Source: DQWO01 sp964478545 (GTDB taxonomy: Bacteria; Desulfobacterota; Anaeroferrophillalia; Anaeroferrophillales; Anaeroferrophillaceae). Taken from it: a DNA stretch of 64,000 nucleotides. The position numbers and the translations under genes are program-made. This document shows positions 17,849 to 26,936 of this stretch, piece after piece. Location of the stretch: the NCBI GenBank assembly GCA_964478545.1, contig CAYZIS010000014.1, positions 1-64,000 on the forward strand. Direction: 5' to 3'. How positions within the stretch are numbered: the stretch's first letter is position 1; each line of letters begins with the position of its first letter. The notes under the pieces are model-generated. The model searched no databases, was not told where the DNA came from, and was given only the letters and a program-made list of their open reading frames with translations.

Positions 17849-18038
17849 CTCAACTTTCCGAGTTGATCTAAAAACAGCTGAAAGAAATTTCCAAGGATGT
17901 CCCGGCATGGCTCTCGCTCATTCTCGGAAGCCGTCCATGGCCGGCTTCCGAGGCGTCCGCCGCGAATCACCATCACGGTGATTCGTCCGGCGGCCAATAC
18001 CGCTACGAGCCAAGCCCGAACATCCTGTAATGTATCCA
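17849..18038. mobile_element. inverted-repeat element, family 3, long variant
   Basis: Begins CTCAACTTTC like the 12.1 kb element. It contains GATGTCCCGGCATGGCTC on the left and GAGCCAAGCCCGAACATC (18007-18024) on the right, which pair imperfectly. Between them are two extra hairpins: CTCGGAAGCCG/CGGCTTCCGAG and CGAATCACC/GGTGATTCG. It ends about 20 bases before the purH ribosome binding site. The rest of the gap to the kinase (17572-17848) holds nothing I can identify. Confidence 0.6.
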
Positions 18039-18059
18039 GATAAATCCAAGGAGTAAAAA

Positions 18060-19637
18060 ATGGCCACCATTAAAAAAGCACTAATCAGTGTTTCCGACAA
18101 AGAAGGGATTGTTGAGTTTGCCCGAGAATTGACAACCTTCGGCGTTGAGATTCTCTCCACCGGCGGCACGGCGAAGCTGTTGCGCAGCCAGGGAATATCG
18201 GTTACCGATGTTTCCGATTATACCGGTTTTCCTGAAATGCTCGATGGACGGGTGAAAACCCTGCACCCGAAGATTCATGGCGGTCTGCTTGGCCGACGTG
18301 ACTTACCTGAGCATAGGGAAAAAATGGCAGAGTATGGCATCGACCCCATTGATCTGGTCATTGTCAATCTCTACCCTTTTGAAACCACAATCAGCAAACC
18401 TGAGTGTTCTTTCGCTGAAGCCATCGAAAATATCGATATAGGTGGCCCGACCATGCTGCGCTCGGCAGCCAAAAATTTCCGGGATGTCACCGTTATCATT
18501 GATCCGCTGGATTATCGACCACTGCTGGACGAAATGAAAAATGCTAAAGGTACCGTCAGCCCCGCAACAAATTTCAGGCTGGCCAAAAAAGTTTTCCAGG
18601 CCACAGCCCGTTATGATGCTGCCATTTCAAACTACCTTGGCACCTACCCTGAACTTGACTGCAATCAGGATCAGTGTCTGACATTTCCGGAAACATTCAG
18701 CTACCAGGGCATCAAGGCCCAGGATTTACGCTATGGTGAAAACCCCCATCAGAAGGCTGCTTTCTATCGGGATCTCACCATCAATGAACCCTGCATCGGC
18801 AGTGCCATCCAGTTGCAGGGAAAGGACCTTTCCTTTAACAATATCCTGGACAGCAATGCCGCTTTTGAGCTGGTAAAAGAATTTTCCACCACTGCTGCCG
18901 TTGTCATTAAACACAATAATCCCTGTGGCGCCGCCCAATCCCCGGTTAACAATCTGGTGGAAGCCTATCGCCAGGCCCGGGCCGGCGACCCCATATCAGC
19001 TTTTGGCGGCATTGTTGCTGTCAATGTACCGGTTGATGCAGAGACTGCCAGGGAAATTGCCACGACATTCATAGAAGCTGTCATTGCCCCTGATTTCACC
19101 GATGAAGCCCGAAAAATACTGGCAGAAAAAAGTTCCCTGCGACTACTGCAGGCTCCCTTGGGAGAAGAATCCAGCCAGCCGGGAGTGGAATTCAAAAAAG
19201 TCGTCGGCGGCCTGCTGCTTCAGGATCGCGACTTGCTGCTAACCCCTCCATCTGAGTGGCGCTGTGCAACTGAAAAACGGCCAGGAGAGCAAGAAATGGT
19301 TGACCTGATGTTTGCCTGGAAGCTTTGCAAACATGTAAAATCCAATGCCATTGTCCTGGCCCGCGACAACCAGTTGGTGGGTGTTGGTGCCGGCCAGATG
19401 AGCCGGGTTGATTCAGTCAATATTGCGGTAATGAAAGCCCTGAGTCCAACCGCTGGAACCGTCCTGGGATCAGATGCCTTTTTCCCTTTTCGGGACGGAA
19501 TCGATATGGCTGCCAAAGCAGGAGTCACCGCCATTATTCAACCCGGGGGATCAAATCGTGACGAAGAAACTATCGCGGCAGCCAATGAACATAATATGGC
19601 CATGGTATTTACCGGAGCCCGCCATTTCAAACATTAA
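18060..19637 (+). CDS. purH: bifunctional AICAR transformylase / IMP cyclohydrolase
   Basis: 525 residues, the usual PurH length. The N-terminal IMP cyclohydrolase (about 1-195) has ISVSDKEGIVEFA, STGGTAKLLR and DGRVKTLHPKIHGGLL. The C-terminal formyltransferase has LRYGENPHQKAAFY and the VVIKHNNPCGAA segment with the catalytic Lys-His pair. It performs the last two steps of de novo purine synthesis, AICAR to IMP, with 10-formyl-tetrahydrofolate. AAGGAG lies six bases before the ATG. It leads a plus-strand run with purD and purE, separated by gaps filled with repeats, so these genes may not share one transcript. Confidence 0.97.
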   Translation: MATIKKALISVSDKEGIVEFARELTTFGVEILSTGGTAKLLRSQGISVTDVSDYTGFPEMLDGRVKTLHPKIHGGLLGRRDLPEHREKMAEYGIDPIDLVIVNLYPFETTISKPECSFAEAIENIDIGGPTMLRSAAKNFRDVTVIIDPLDYRPLLDEMKNAKGTVSPATNFRLAKKVFQATARYDAAISNYLGTYPELDCNQDQCLTFPETFSYQGIKAQDLRYGENPHQKAAFYRDLTINEPCIGSAIQLQGKDLSFNNILDSNAAFELVKEFSTTAAVVIKHNNPCGAAQSPVNNLVEAYRQARAGDPISAFGGIVAVNVPVDAETAREIATTFIEAVIAPDFTDEARKILAEKSSLRLLQAPLGEESSQPGVEFKKVVGGLLLQDRDLLLTPPSEWRCATEKRPGEQEMVDLMFAWKLCKHVKSNAIVLARDNQLVGVGAGQMSRVDSVNIAVMKALSPTAGTVLGSDAFFPFRDGIDMAAKAGVTAIIQPGGSNRDEETIAAANEHNMAMVFTGARHFKH

Positions 19638-19749
19638 GAACTGCTGAGATTCTGTCATCTTTAAACTGCATGCTGATGAGACAACCGGAAGATTTTCAGT
19701 CTCCGGACGGATATCAGTCTGAAACAGCTGTAAGTGAAAGGAAATAGCG

Positions 19750-21030
19750 ATGAAAATTCTTGTAGTTGGTGGTGGTGGACGAGAGCATTCACTGATCTGG
19801 AAAATTGCCCAAAGCAACAAGGTCTCATGTATCTTCTGCGCCCCGGGAAACGCGGGAATTGCTAAAATGGCAACCTGTATCCCCATTGAAGCCGGTGACA
19901 TCGAAGGACTGCTGGATTTTGCCTTGGAAAAACAGATTAATCTGACAGTGGTGGGGCCGGAAGGCCCACTGACCGCCGGAATTGTTGACCGATTTAATGA
20001 TAATGAACTCAAAATTTTCGGCCCGAACAAACTTGCGGCTGAGATTGAAGGCAGCAAAAAATTCTGCAAGGAACTGCTGAAAAAATGTAAAATACCCACC
20101 GGTGATTACGCCAGCTTTGACAACCCTGACGATGCGATAGAATATATCTACAATCATGGGGCCCCTATCGTCGTCAAAGCTAACGGACTGGCAGCCGGCA
20201 AAGGGGTTATCGTCGCTCAGACCGTCGAGGAAGCTGAAGACGCCGTCCATACCATCATGCGCAAAAAAGCTTTTGGCAACGCCGGCGACACCGTTATCAT
20301 TGAAGAATTCCTTGAAGGGGAAGAAGCTTCCTTCTTGGTTTTCACTGACGGCGACATTGTCATCCCCATGGTCACTTCCCAGGATCACAAACCTATTTTT
20401 GACGGTGACCAGGGACCCAATACCGGTGGCATGGGAGCCTATTCCCCGGCCCCGGTTATTACCGACGGTCTCTTCCGGCGAATTATGAATGATATCATGA
20501 TCCCCGCAGTTAAAGGAATGTCAGCCGATGGGAGAAAATACCGCGGTATTCTCTACGCTGGGCTGATAATTAAAGAAGGGGTTCCCAAAGTGCTGGAATT
20601 CAACGCCCGTTTTGGCGATCCGGAAACCCAACCCATATTGATGCGGCTAAAAAGTGACATTGTTCCCATCCTGGAAGCCTGCATCAGCGGCCACCTGGCC
20701 AAAGCCATGGTCACCTGGGATGACAGACCATCAGTCTGCGTGGTCATGGCTTCCGGTGGATATCCCGGCCCCTATGAGAAAGGTAAAGTAATTTCCGGCC
20801 TGGCAGTCGCTGCCAGGCAGGAAGATGTCATGGTGTTCCATGCTGGGACCGCCACCAATAAGGACGGAGAAGTGGTTACCAACGGTGGCCGGGTCTTAGG
20901 GGTCACGGCTATAGATTCAAGCATTCCTGCCGCCATTGAAAGATGTTATCGGGCTGTCAAGCTGATTTCCTGGCCCGGGGCTCAATACCGAACTGATATA
21001 GGTGAAAAAGCCCTTAAACGGTTACGATAG
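19750..21030 (+). CDS. purD: phosphoribosylamine-glycine ligase
   Basis: 426 residues with the GARS fold. The N-domain opens MKILVVGGGGREHSLIW; the ATP-grasp domain has PIVVKANGLAAGKGVIVA, VIIEEFLEGEEASFLVFTDG, and DGDQGPNTGGMGAYSPAP; the C-domain contains EFNARFGDPETQPILMRL. It joins phosphoribosylamine and glycine using ATP, the second step of purine synthesis. AAAGGA precedes the start. The gene is followed by a TTAGC-rich inverted module with a strong internal hairpin. Confidence 0.97.
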   Translation: MKILVVGGGGREHSLIWKIAQSNKVSCIFCAPGNAGIAKMATCIPIEAGDIEGLLDFALEKQINLTVVGPEGPLTAGIVDRFNDNELKIFGPNKLAAEIEGSKKFCKELLKKCKIPTGDYASFDNPDDAIEYIYNHGAPIVVKANGLAAGKGVIVAQTVEEAEDAVHTIMRKKAFGNAGDTVIIEEFLEGEEASFLVFTDGDIVIPMVTSQDHKPIFDGDQGPNTGGMGAYSPAPVITDGLFRRIMNDIMIPAVKGMSADGRKYRGILYAGLIIKEGVPKVLEFNARFGDPETQPILMRLKSDIVPILEACISGHLAKAMVTWDDRPSVCVVMASGGYPGPYEKGKVISGLAVAARQEDVMVFHAGTATNKDGEVVTNGGRVLGVTAIDSSIPAAIERCYRAVKLISWPGAQYRTDIGEKALKRLR

Positions 21031-21044
21031 CCATATCTTCAGCG

Positions 21045-21205
21045 GTTAGCCTTTAGCTTTAAAAAATCAGGGCATTAGTTAATTAGCGTTCATCCGGAAA
21101 CCTTGATTTCCGGATGAACGCTTTCGGCAATCAGCAGTCAGCTTTCAGTATAATATTGAAAAAACAAGTGGTTAAGCTGAGAGCTAACGGCTAAAAGTTA
21201 ATCAC
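21045..21205. repeat. TTAGC-rich inverted module, copy 1
   Basis: The left part GGTTAGCCTTTAGCTTT and the right part GAGCTAACGGCTAAAAG are in opposite orientation, each built of TTAGC units. The stretch after the left unit, AAAAAATCAGGGC, recurs in the 34.6 kb module. The 21085-21122 hairpin is nested inside. Non-coding. Confidence 0.55.
21085..21122. terminator. 16-base perfect hairpin downstream of purD
   Basis: AGCGTTCATCCGGAAA (21085-21100) pairs exactly with 21107-21122 around a CCTTGA loop. It lies 54 bases after purD, but only CTTTC follows, so rho-independent termination would be weak. The stem half GATGAACGCTTTC plus the following GCAATCAGC recurs after the hairpin at 23.5 kb, so it is also a dispersed repeat. 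Confidence 0.5.
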
Positions 21206-21254
21206 TCGACTTTAAATCTGTCCCCACTCCGAAAATTTGGCAGAAATTAGAACT

Positions 21255-21767
21255 ATGACCGAAGCCATTGATGTACTACTGCTTATGGGCAGTGATTCTG
21301 ACTGGGAAGTCATGGCAGAAGCGTCCCGGATCTTGCAGCAATTCGCCATTGCTCACGAAACCAGGGTCACTTCAGCCCACCGCACTCCTGAGCGAACCGT
21401 TAGCCTGATCAGGAACGCTGAGGAAAAAGGTGGCAAAGTCATCATAGCCGGGGCAGGGGCGGCAGCTCATCTTGCCGGTGTTGTTGCGGCCCATACTATT
21501 CTCCCGGTTATCGGCGTTCCCCTCAATGCCACTTCCCTCCAGGGAGTTGATGCCCTGTTGGCCACCGTACAGATGCCAGCAGGAATACCGGTAGCTACCA
21601 TGGCAATCGGCAAAGCCGGGGCCGCGAATGCCGCCTTGTTTGCCATTCAGATTCTAGCACTCTCTGATGAAAAACTGGCTGATAAATTACGGCAATACCG
21701 CCGGCAAATGGTTGAAAAAATTGAAGCCAAAGATGAGCGGTTGCAGCAGAAACGAGAACAAACATAA
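21255..21767 (+). CDS. purE: N5-carboxyaminoimidazole ribonucleotide mutase
   Basis: 170 residues from the ATG at 21255; an in-frame TTG at 21237 would add six residues. Class I PurE motifs are clear: LLMGSDSDWEVM for phosphate binding, TSAHRTPER with the catalytic His, and the GAGAAAHLAGVVAAHT and PVIGVPLNAT segments. It converts N5-CAIR to CAIR. No purK (N5-CAIR synthase) is in the window. The long charged C-terminal tail is a modest extension compared with the usual 160 residues. Confidence 0.94.
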   Translation: MTEAIDVLLLMGSDSDWEVMAEASRILQQFAIAHETRVTSAHRTPERTVSLIRNAEEKGGKVIIAGAGAAAHLAGVVAAHTILPVIGVPLNATSLQGVDALLATVQMPAGIPVATMAIGKAGAANAALFAIQILALSDEKLADKLRQYRRQMVEKIEAKDERLQQKREQT

Positions 21768-21799
21768 ATCATCAACATCCTTATCTAACATTGATGTAA

Positions 21800-21886
21800 C
21801 TCAACTTTCCGACTTGCATCACCAGAAATATATTACAGGATGTTCGAGCTTGGCTCATAAATGAGCGAGAGCCATGCCGGAAGATC
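21800..21886. mobile_element. short family 3 inverted-repeat element
   Basis: Begins CTCAACTTTCCGACTTG as in the 12.1 kb copy, has ACAGGATGTTCGAGCTTGGCTC, and immediately folds back through ATAAAT to GAGCGAGAGCCATGCCGGAA. It appears to be an internally deleted copy in which both arms remain. It lies between purE and the Sua5 family gene. Confidence 0.55.
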
Positions 21887-21916
21887 TTATTATTTTTATT
21901 TAGAACTTAACGACTC

Positions 21917-22534
21917 ATGAAAACACTCACCTATCCCTTCCCTGCCAGTCAGGAAGGGGTTTTTATTCAGCAAATCATTAATGCCATCCACACAGAGAAA
22001 GTTTTTATTTTTCCCACTGAAACCTTCTATGGACTGGGTGGAAATGCCTTGAGTCAACGGGTAGTTGCAAGAGTGGGAAAGCTGAAAAATCGCCCACAGA
22101 ATAAAGCGTTCCCCATCCTGGTCAGCAACTGCCAGATGCTCGAATCCCTGGTGGAGGGCATTCCGGATATAGCCAGGAGACTCATGAATCGTCACTGGCC
22201 TGGACCATTAACTATTATTTTTTCAGCCAGGCAGGGACTACCAGCCGGAACCGTCAGTCCAGAACAAAAAATAGCGGTGCGCATTTCCTCCCATCCTTTC
22301 CTCCGGCTGCTCAGCAAAAATCTGTCACTGCCCCTTATTGCCACCAGTGCAAATCTAAGCTCTGCGCCAGCGGCTAAATCCTGGGCTGAACTTGACCGGG
22401 AGCTGCTTCAAAAGGTAGATTTCTGTGTTGATGGGGGTAATTGTCCTCCAGGACTGGCTTCAACGGTAGTTGACATTACCGAATCACCCGCAAGGGTGAT
22501 TCGTCCCGGTGATATTTCCCTTGAGCAGGAGTAA
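21917..22534 (+). CDS. Sua5/YrdC/YwlC family L-threonylcarbamoyladenylate synthase
   Basis: 205 residues with one YrdC domain. Signatures: FIFPTETFYGLGGNAL, KLKNRPQNKAFPILV for the nucleotide site, RRLMNRHWPGPLTIIF and SANLSS. It makes threonylcarbamoyl-AMP from Thr, bicarbonate and ATP for t6A37 modification of ANN-decoding tRNAs. It lacks the extra C-terminal Sua5 domain, so it is the short TsaC-like form. The next gene starts six bases on, suggesting coupling with a ThiI-like tRNA-modification candidate. Confidence 0.9.
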   Translation: MKTLTYPFPASQEGVFIQQIINAIHTEKVFIFPTETFYGLGGNALSQRVVARVGKLKNRPQNKAFPILVSNCQMLESLVEGIPDIARRLMNRHWPGPLTIIFSARQGLPAGTVSPEQKIAVRISSHPFLRLLSKNLSLPLIATSANLSSAPAAKSWAELDRELLQKVDFCVDGGNCPPGLASTVVDITESPARVIRPGDISLEQE

Positions 22535-22539
22535 GAGTA

Positions 22540-23553
22540 ATGGCTGAAACGTTTTTTGGCAATCCCATCAATCAGCCCCAGGCAATAGCCTTGTTCTCAC
22601 GGGGGCTGGACAGTATTCTGGCAATAAAAGTCCTGCAGCAGCAACAGCTTGCCATCCAGGGAATCTTGTTCACTACTCCTTTTTTCAATGCCGGAATCAG
22701 GAGACAGGAAAATGAATTCATTGCCAATGTTAAAAAAGACTATGACATCCCCTTATGTGTCATTGATATCAGCACGGAATTTCTCGAGCTGCTTGCAGTT
22801 CCGGCCCATGGATACGGAAAAAATTTCAATCCCTGCATAGACTGCAAACTGCTTATGGTCCGCAGTGCAAAGACGTATGCCGCCAAGTGGGGAGCAAATT
22901 TCATCATTACCGGTGAGGTTCTTGGCCAGCGTCCGTTTTCGCAAAGGCGGGATACCATGCGCATCATTGAAAGGGATTCAGAGACTACCGGCATACTACT
23001 CCGCCCCCTGTCAGCCAAACTGCTGCAGGAAACCATTCCAGAGCGGGAAGGTCTGGTTAACCGGGAAAAACTCTTTGATTTTTCCGGCAGAGGACGCAAA
23101 CCACAGCTGCAGTTGGCAGCCGAACTGGGAATTACTAATTTTCCCACCCCGGCAGGAGGCTGTCTGCTTACCGATCCCGCCTATGCCAAACGGATCAAAA
23201 CCCTCTATGGCCTTGAACGACGTCCAGGCACCCGGGAAGCCGAGATGCTGAAATATGGTCGTTTTTACCACTTTCCTCTGGCGGGATTTCTGGTAGTCGG
23301 CAGAAACCAGAGTGAAAATCAACAACTGCTGCAACTGGTTGACAAAAAAAGCATCATTATGCGTCTGGGGAAAATGCCCGGTCCGATCGGTATTTTCACC
23401 GGCTCAGAGGAACAAATGCCGGCAGCGGCATCATTGCTGATCAACCACAGCAAGGCTAGAAACAAACCCGATGTCTTAATTTCCTGGAAACAGGGAGATC
23501 ATTCAGGTTCTTTCAGACAAACCGGTGTTCATCAGAAAACAAATTTTTCCTGA
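22540..23553 (+). CDS. ThiI/MnmA-like PP-loop ATPase
   Basis: 337 residues. The PP-loop is ALFSRGLDSILAIKVL, a variant of SGGxDS in which Arg replaces one Gly. Further features are CIDCK at about residue 105, FIITGEVLGQRPFSQRRDTM, and the C-terminal GGCLLTDPAY. These match a family often annotated as ThiI-like or tRNA thiouridine/methyltransferase-like; the true substrate is not established. The two Cys of CIDCK and the GGC Cys could bind metal or carry sulfur. The gene ends inside a hairpin (stop at 23551-23553). Co-occurrence with the Sua5 family gene suggests tRNA modification, but this is inference. Confidence 0.75.
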   Translation: MAETFFGNPINQPQAIALFSRGLDSILAIKVLQQQQLAIQGILFTTPFFNAGIRRQENEFIANVKKDYDIPLCVIDISTEFLELLAVPAHGYGKNFNPCIDCKLLMVRSAKTYAAKWGANFIITGEVLGQRPFSQRRDTMRIIERDSETTGILLRPLSAKLLQETIPEREGLVNREKLFDFSGRGRKPQLQLAAELGITNFPTPAGGCLLTDPAYAKRIKTLYGLERRPGTREAEMLKYGRFYHFPLAGFLVVGRNQSENQQLLQLVDKKSIIMRLGKMPGPIGIFTGSEEQMPAAASLLINHSKARNKPDVLISWKQGDHSGSFRQTGVHQKTNFS

Positions 23554-23558
23554 TGAAC
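23527..23558. terminator. hairpin overlapping the 3-prime end of the PP-loop gene
   Basis: GTTCATCAG (23527-23535) pairs with CTGATGAAC (23550-23558), extended by A/T pairs with one bulge. The right arm contains the stop codon of the upstream gene. GATGAACGCTTTC-GCAATCAGC continues as at 21.1 kb, so this is a second copy of the same repeat. It has no U-tract. Confidence 0.45.
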
Positions 23559-23663
23559 GCTTTCAGCAATCAGCCAGCAGCATTAAAAAAAATGTTCATG
23601 ACCCTTGTAAACAGTTCCTTTCTAATGGAAGCAAACTAAAAAAAAATTATTGAGTGTATTCTG

Positions 23664-26357
23664 ATGCCGGCTAAAAAAGATTCATCTGCTGAAAAATTGC
23701 CCAAGCTGACCCCCATGCTGCAGCAATACCAGGCGATCAAAAAAAAACATCCGGACAAGATCCTTTTCTACCGCATGGGGGATTTCTATGAAATGTTTTT
23801 TGACGATGCCATCAAAGCGGCCAAACTACTGAAGATCACCCTGACCAGCCGCAATAAAAAAGATGATCAGCCCATTCCCATGTGCGGCATCCCCCACCAT
23901 GCCGCCGGGGGATATTTATCCACCCTGATCACTGCCGGCTGCAAGGTAGCTATCTGTGACCAGGTGGAAGATCCAAAAACGGCAAAAGGTCTGGTAAAAC
24001 GTGAAGTTACAAGAATAGTTACGCCGGGGATAACTTTTGAAGAAGGAACTATCACCACCAGTCAGAGTAACTTTTTGGCTGCTGTTTACCAACATAACAA
24101 ACGTTTTGGTTTGGCATGGCTGGAAATTACCACCGGAGAATTCCGGCTTACAGAGTTGGCAACCCTGACGGAATTGATTGATGAGCTGGCAAAGATTGTC
24201 CCGAAAGAATTGCTGCTTTCAGAAAAACAGCAAGGTCAACCCTGGCAGCAAGAATTGCTCAGCGAGTTTCCCGGTGTTCACCTGACCTGGAAAAAGGAAT
24301 ACCCCACCTTCACCCTTAACCTGGCCAGGGAACGGCTATGCCGACATTTCTCCACCCTGACCCTGGACGGCTTCGGCTGCCAGGATATGGAAGCTGCGAC
24401 AGCTGCTGCCGGAGCGGCACTTGGCTACGTTCAGGAAACCCAGAGTGAAAAACCCCTGAAGCACCTAAATCGTTTGCAGGTATATTACAGCAGTCGTTAT
24501 ATGCAGCTTAACAAGCAGACAGTGGTCAACCTGGAACTGCTGCAGACCATCCACGACCGACAGAAAAATGGCAGTCTGTATGGACTTCTCGACTGCTGCC
24601 AAACAGCCATGGGCAGCCGGTTACTTAAACAATGGATTCTTTACCCGTTACTTGAACAGAAAGAGATTGAAAACCGGCTGGATGCCGTGCAGCTGCTGCT
24701 GGAAGAAAAGAATATTCGCCAGCAATTGCAGGATAAACTCCGCCAGGTCTATGACCTGGAACGTCTGGCAGGCAAACTGGCATCCCTGAATGCCAATGGC
24801 CGTGACCTGCTCAGCCTGAAAAACTCCTTACAGATTATTCCACCCATTAAAGATCTCCTGGCCGGACAAACAGCAAATCCAGCATTATTGGCTGAAATAG
24901 GTGCCAAACTTAACCCAATGGCCCCACTGGTTGAAATCATTGAAACAACCCTGCTCGATGAACAGCCACCCGGCATCAAGGAAGGAAACCTCATTCGTCC
25001 GGGAGTTAACCCTGACCTTGATGAACTGAAAAGCATCAGCCACCTGGGTCGGGAGTGGATTTTAGCCCTGGAAAAAAGTGAAAAGGAACGTACCGGCATT
25101 AACGGGCTTAAGATCCGCTACAATCGGGTATTTGGCTATTACATCGAGGTAACCCACCGTAACCGCGATCTGGTCCCGGATGATTACCTGCGCAAACAGA
25201 CCCTTGCCAACGCCGATCGTTATATCACCCCAACCCTGAAGGAATATGAAGAGAAGATTATTGGGGCTGATGAAAAAATCATCGCCCTGGAGTATGAACT
25301 TTTTTGTGATCTGCGCCGCCGATCGGCAGCTGAGGTGGAACAGCTTCAGCATAACGCCCGGCAACTGGCATTTCTGGATACCCTGCTGAGTCTGGCTGCA
25401 GTGGCCGACAAGCAGAATTATTGCCGGCCGGCCATTGATGATTCCCGGCAATCCCTACAGATTGCCGATGGCCGTCATCCGACCATCGAAGCCCTCAACC
25501 CCCAGGAGCGTTTCATTCCTAACGATTGCAGCCTCAATGAAGACCAGGAACAAATTTGGATCATTACCGGACCGAACATGGCGGGAAAATCGACTTTCCT
25601 GCGGCAAAATGGCATGATCGCCCTCTTGGCCCAGATGGGAAGTTTTGTCCCTGCTTCCAGCGCCACCCTGCCGATATTTGACCAAATTTTTACCAGGGTC
25701 GGAGCAGCGGATAATCTCAGTCGCGGGCTGTCAACATTTATGGTGGAAATGACCGAAACCGCCCAGATTCTTCATAATGCCAGCAAAAAGAGCCTGATTA
25801 TTCTGGATGAGATCGGACGGGGAACCAGTACCTTTGACGGGGTCAGTATTGCCTGGGCCGTGGCTGAGCATATCCATGACCAATCATCCGGTCTCACCCT
25901 GTTTGCCACCCACTACCATGAGCTGACAGAACTGGCACTGACCAAAGAAAGAATAAAAAATTATAATGTCGCAATCAAACAGGAAAATGATGGTATCGTT
26001 TTCCTGCGCCAGATATTACCAGGAGCCACCAACCGCAGCTATGGTATCGAAGTGGCAAAACTGGCCGGCCTGCCGGCAACCTTAATCAGCCGGGCGCAGG
26101 AAATTCTCGGCAACCTTGAGCAGGCTGAGTTCTCCACCGAAGGGCAACCCCGCCCTGCCGGCACCACCGGCACACAATCATTATCAACCAACTCCGGCAA
26201 TCCCTACCTGCCCATGCTGGAGCCTTTCACGGTTGAAATACCGCTGGACCTGGAAGCCATTGAACAGGTTAAAAAGATGCTGAGAAAGACCGATATCAAC
26301 CGGACAACACCCCTCAGAGCCCTGTCTCTGCTTGATAAAATCAAGCAGTTACTCTGA
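23664..26357 (+). CDS. mutS: DNA mismatch repair ATPase MutS
   Basis: 897 residues, slightly longer than E. coli MutS. The mismatch-probing Phe-x-Glu is at residues 41-43 (GDFYEMFF). The clamp and lever region is typical, with YNRVFGYYIEVT. The ATPase has Walker A TGPNMAGKSTFLRQ, the signature loop LSRGLSTFMVEM, and Walker B LIILDEIGRGTSTFDG, followed by ATHYHEL. It recognises base mismatches and recruits MutL; mutL is not in the window. It is preceded by a 110-base gap holding a repeat hairpin and a weak ribosome binding site. Confidence 0.97.
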   Translation: MPAKKDSSAEKLPKLTPMLQQYQAIKKKHPDKILFYRMGDFYEMFFDDAIKAAKLLKITLTSRNKKDDQPIPMCGIPHHAAGGYLSTLITAGCKVAICDQVEDPKTAKGLVKREVTRIVTPGITFEEGTITTSQSNFLAAVYQHNKRFGLAWLEITTGEFRLTELATLTELIDELAKIVPKELLLSEKQQGQPWQQELLSEFPGVHLTWKKEYPTFTLNLARERLCRHFSTLTLDGFGCQDMEAATAAAGAALGYVQETQSEKPLKHLNRLQVYYSSRYMQLNKQTVVNLELLQTIHDRQKNGSLYGLLDCCQTAMGSRLLKQWILYPLLEQKEIENRLDAVQLLLEEKNIRQQLQDKLRQVYDLERLAGKLASLNANGRDLLSLKNSLQIIPPIKDLLAGQTANPALLAEIGAKLNPMAPLVEIIETTLLDEQPPGIKEGNLIRPGVNPDLDELKSISHLGREWILALEKSEKERTGINGLKIRYNRVFGYYIEVTHRNRDLVPDDYLRKQTLANADRYITPTLKEYEEKIIGADEKIIALEYELFCDLRRRSAAEVEQLQHNARQLAFLDTLLSLAAVADKQNYCRPAIDDSRQSLQIADGRHPTIEALNPQERFIPNDCSLNEDQEQIWIITGPNMAGKSTFLRQNGMIALLAQMGSFVPASSATLPIFDQIFTRVGAADNLSRGLSTFMVEMTETAQILHNASKKSLIILDEIGRGTSTFDGVSIAWAVAEHIHDQSSGLTLFATHYHELTELALTKERIKNYNVAIKQENDGIVFLRQILPGATNRSYGIEVAKLAGLPATLISRAQEILGNLEQAEFSTEGQPRPAGTTGTQSLSTNSGNPYLPMLEPFTVEIPLDLEAIEQVKKMLRKTDINRTTPLRALSLLDKIKQLL

Positions 26358-26413
26358 CGATTAATAAAAGAGGAATAGGAAGAAAGAGGGTTGGTAAAAA
26401 ATAAGGGGAGTAT

Positions 26414-26848
26414 TTACGACAGGCCCTGGGCTTTACGGTTGGCCTTTTCTTCTTCTGCCAGGGTGGCAAAATCATATTTTTCTAAATTTTCTACCAGAAC
26501 CCGTTGAATGTCTGCCAGATGGACCCGGGTAGGACAATAGGCCATGCGATCACATTTGCTATAGCCATCCAAACAAATATTCAGCGAAATATTTCCTTCA
26601 ACCGCCTCAATAATATCCTTCAAAGTCAGGAAAGCCGGTTCCCTGGTAAGGGAATATCCTCCCTTCTTGCCCCGATGGGAAATAACCACACCTGCCCGAC
26701 TGAGGCTCTGAAAAATCCTGGCCAGGAAACCCACCGGGATACCCATCTCCCGGGCAATCTCGGGAATAACAACGATGGCACCCGCCGGCTGCATGGCCAT
26801 GTAGATAACCCCTCTGATAGCATAATCCGCCGCTCTGGTAAGCTTCAT
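26414..26848 (-). CDS. Rrf2 family transcriptional regulator
   Basis: 144 residues. An N-terminal winged helix (LTRAADYAIRGVIYMA, then IPVGFLARIFQSLSRAGVVISHRGKKGGY) is followed by a cluster of three cysteines (C-x6-C-x5-C within ICLDGYSKCDRMAYC), close to the [2Fe-2S] site of IscR and related sensors. It is therefore probably a redox- or Fe-S-responsive DNA-binding protein. It stands alone, convergent with mutS. Upstream is an AT-rich 88-base stretch with TTGACT and TATAAT-like hexamers only 13 bases apart, too close for a standard promoter. Targets are unknown. Confidence 0.88.
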   Translation of the reverse strand: MKLTRAADYAIRGVIYMAMQPAGAIVVIPEIAREMGIPVGFLARIFQSLSRAGVVISHRGKKGGYSLTREPAFLTLKDIIEAVEGNISLNICLDGYSKCDRMAYCPTRVHLADIQRVLVENLEKYDFATLAEEEKANRKAQGLS

Positions 26849-26936
26849 CTTATCAATACCTTTTTAACTTCATTTATTTTATTTATTATATTACATTACT
26901 AAAAGTCAAGCAAAAAATCTACAACCGGAATTCAAT

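Noticed and set aside
26885..26909. Promoter with TTGACT and TATAAT upstream of the Rrf2 gene
   Set aside because: The two hexamers are only 13 bases apart, too close for a sigma-70 promoter, so it was not listed as a feature.
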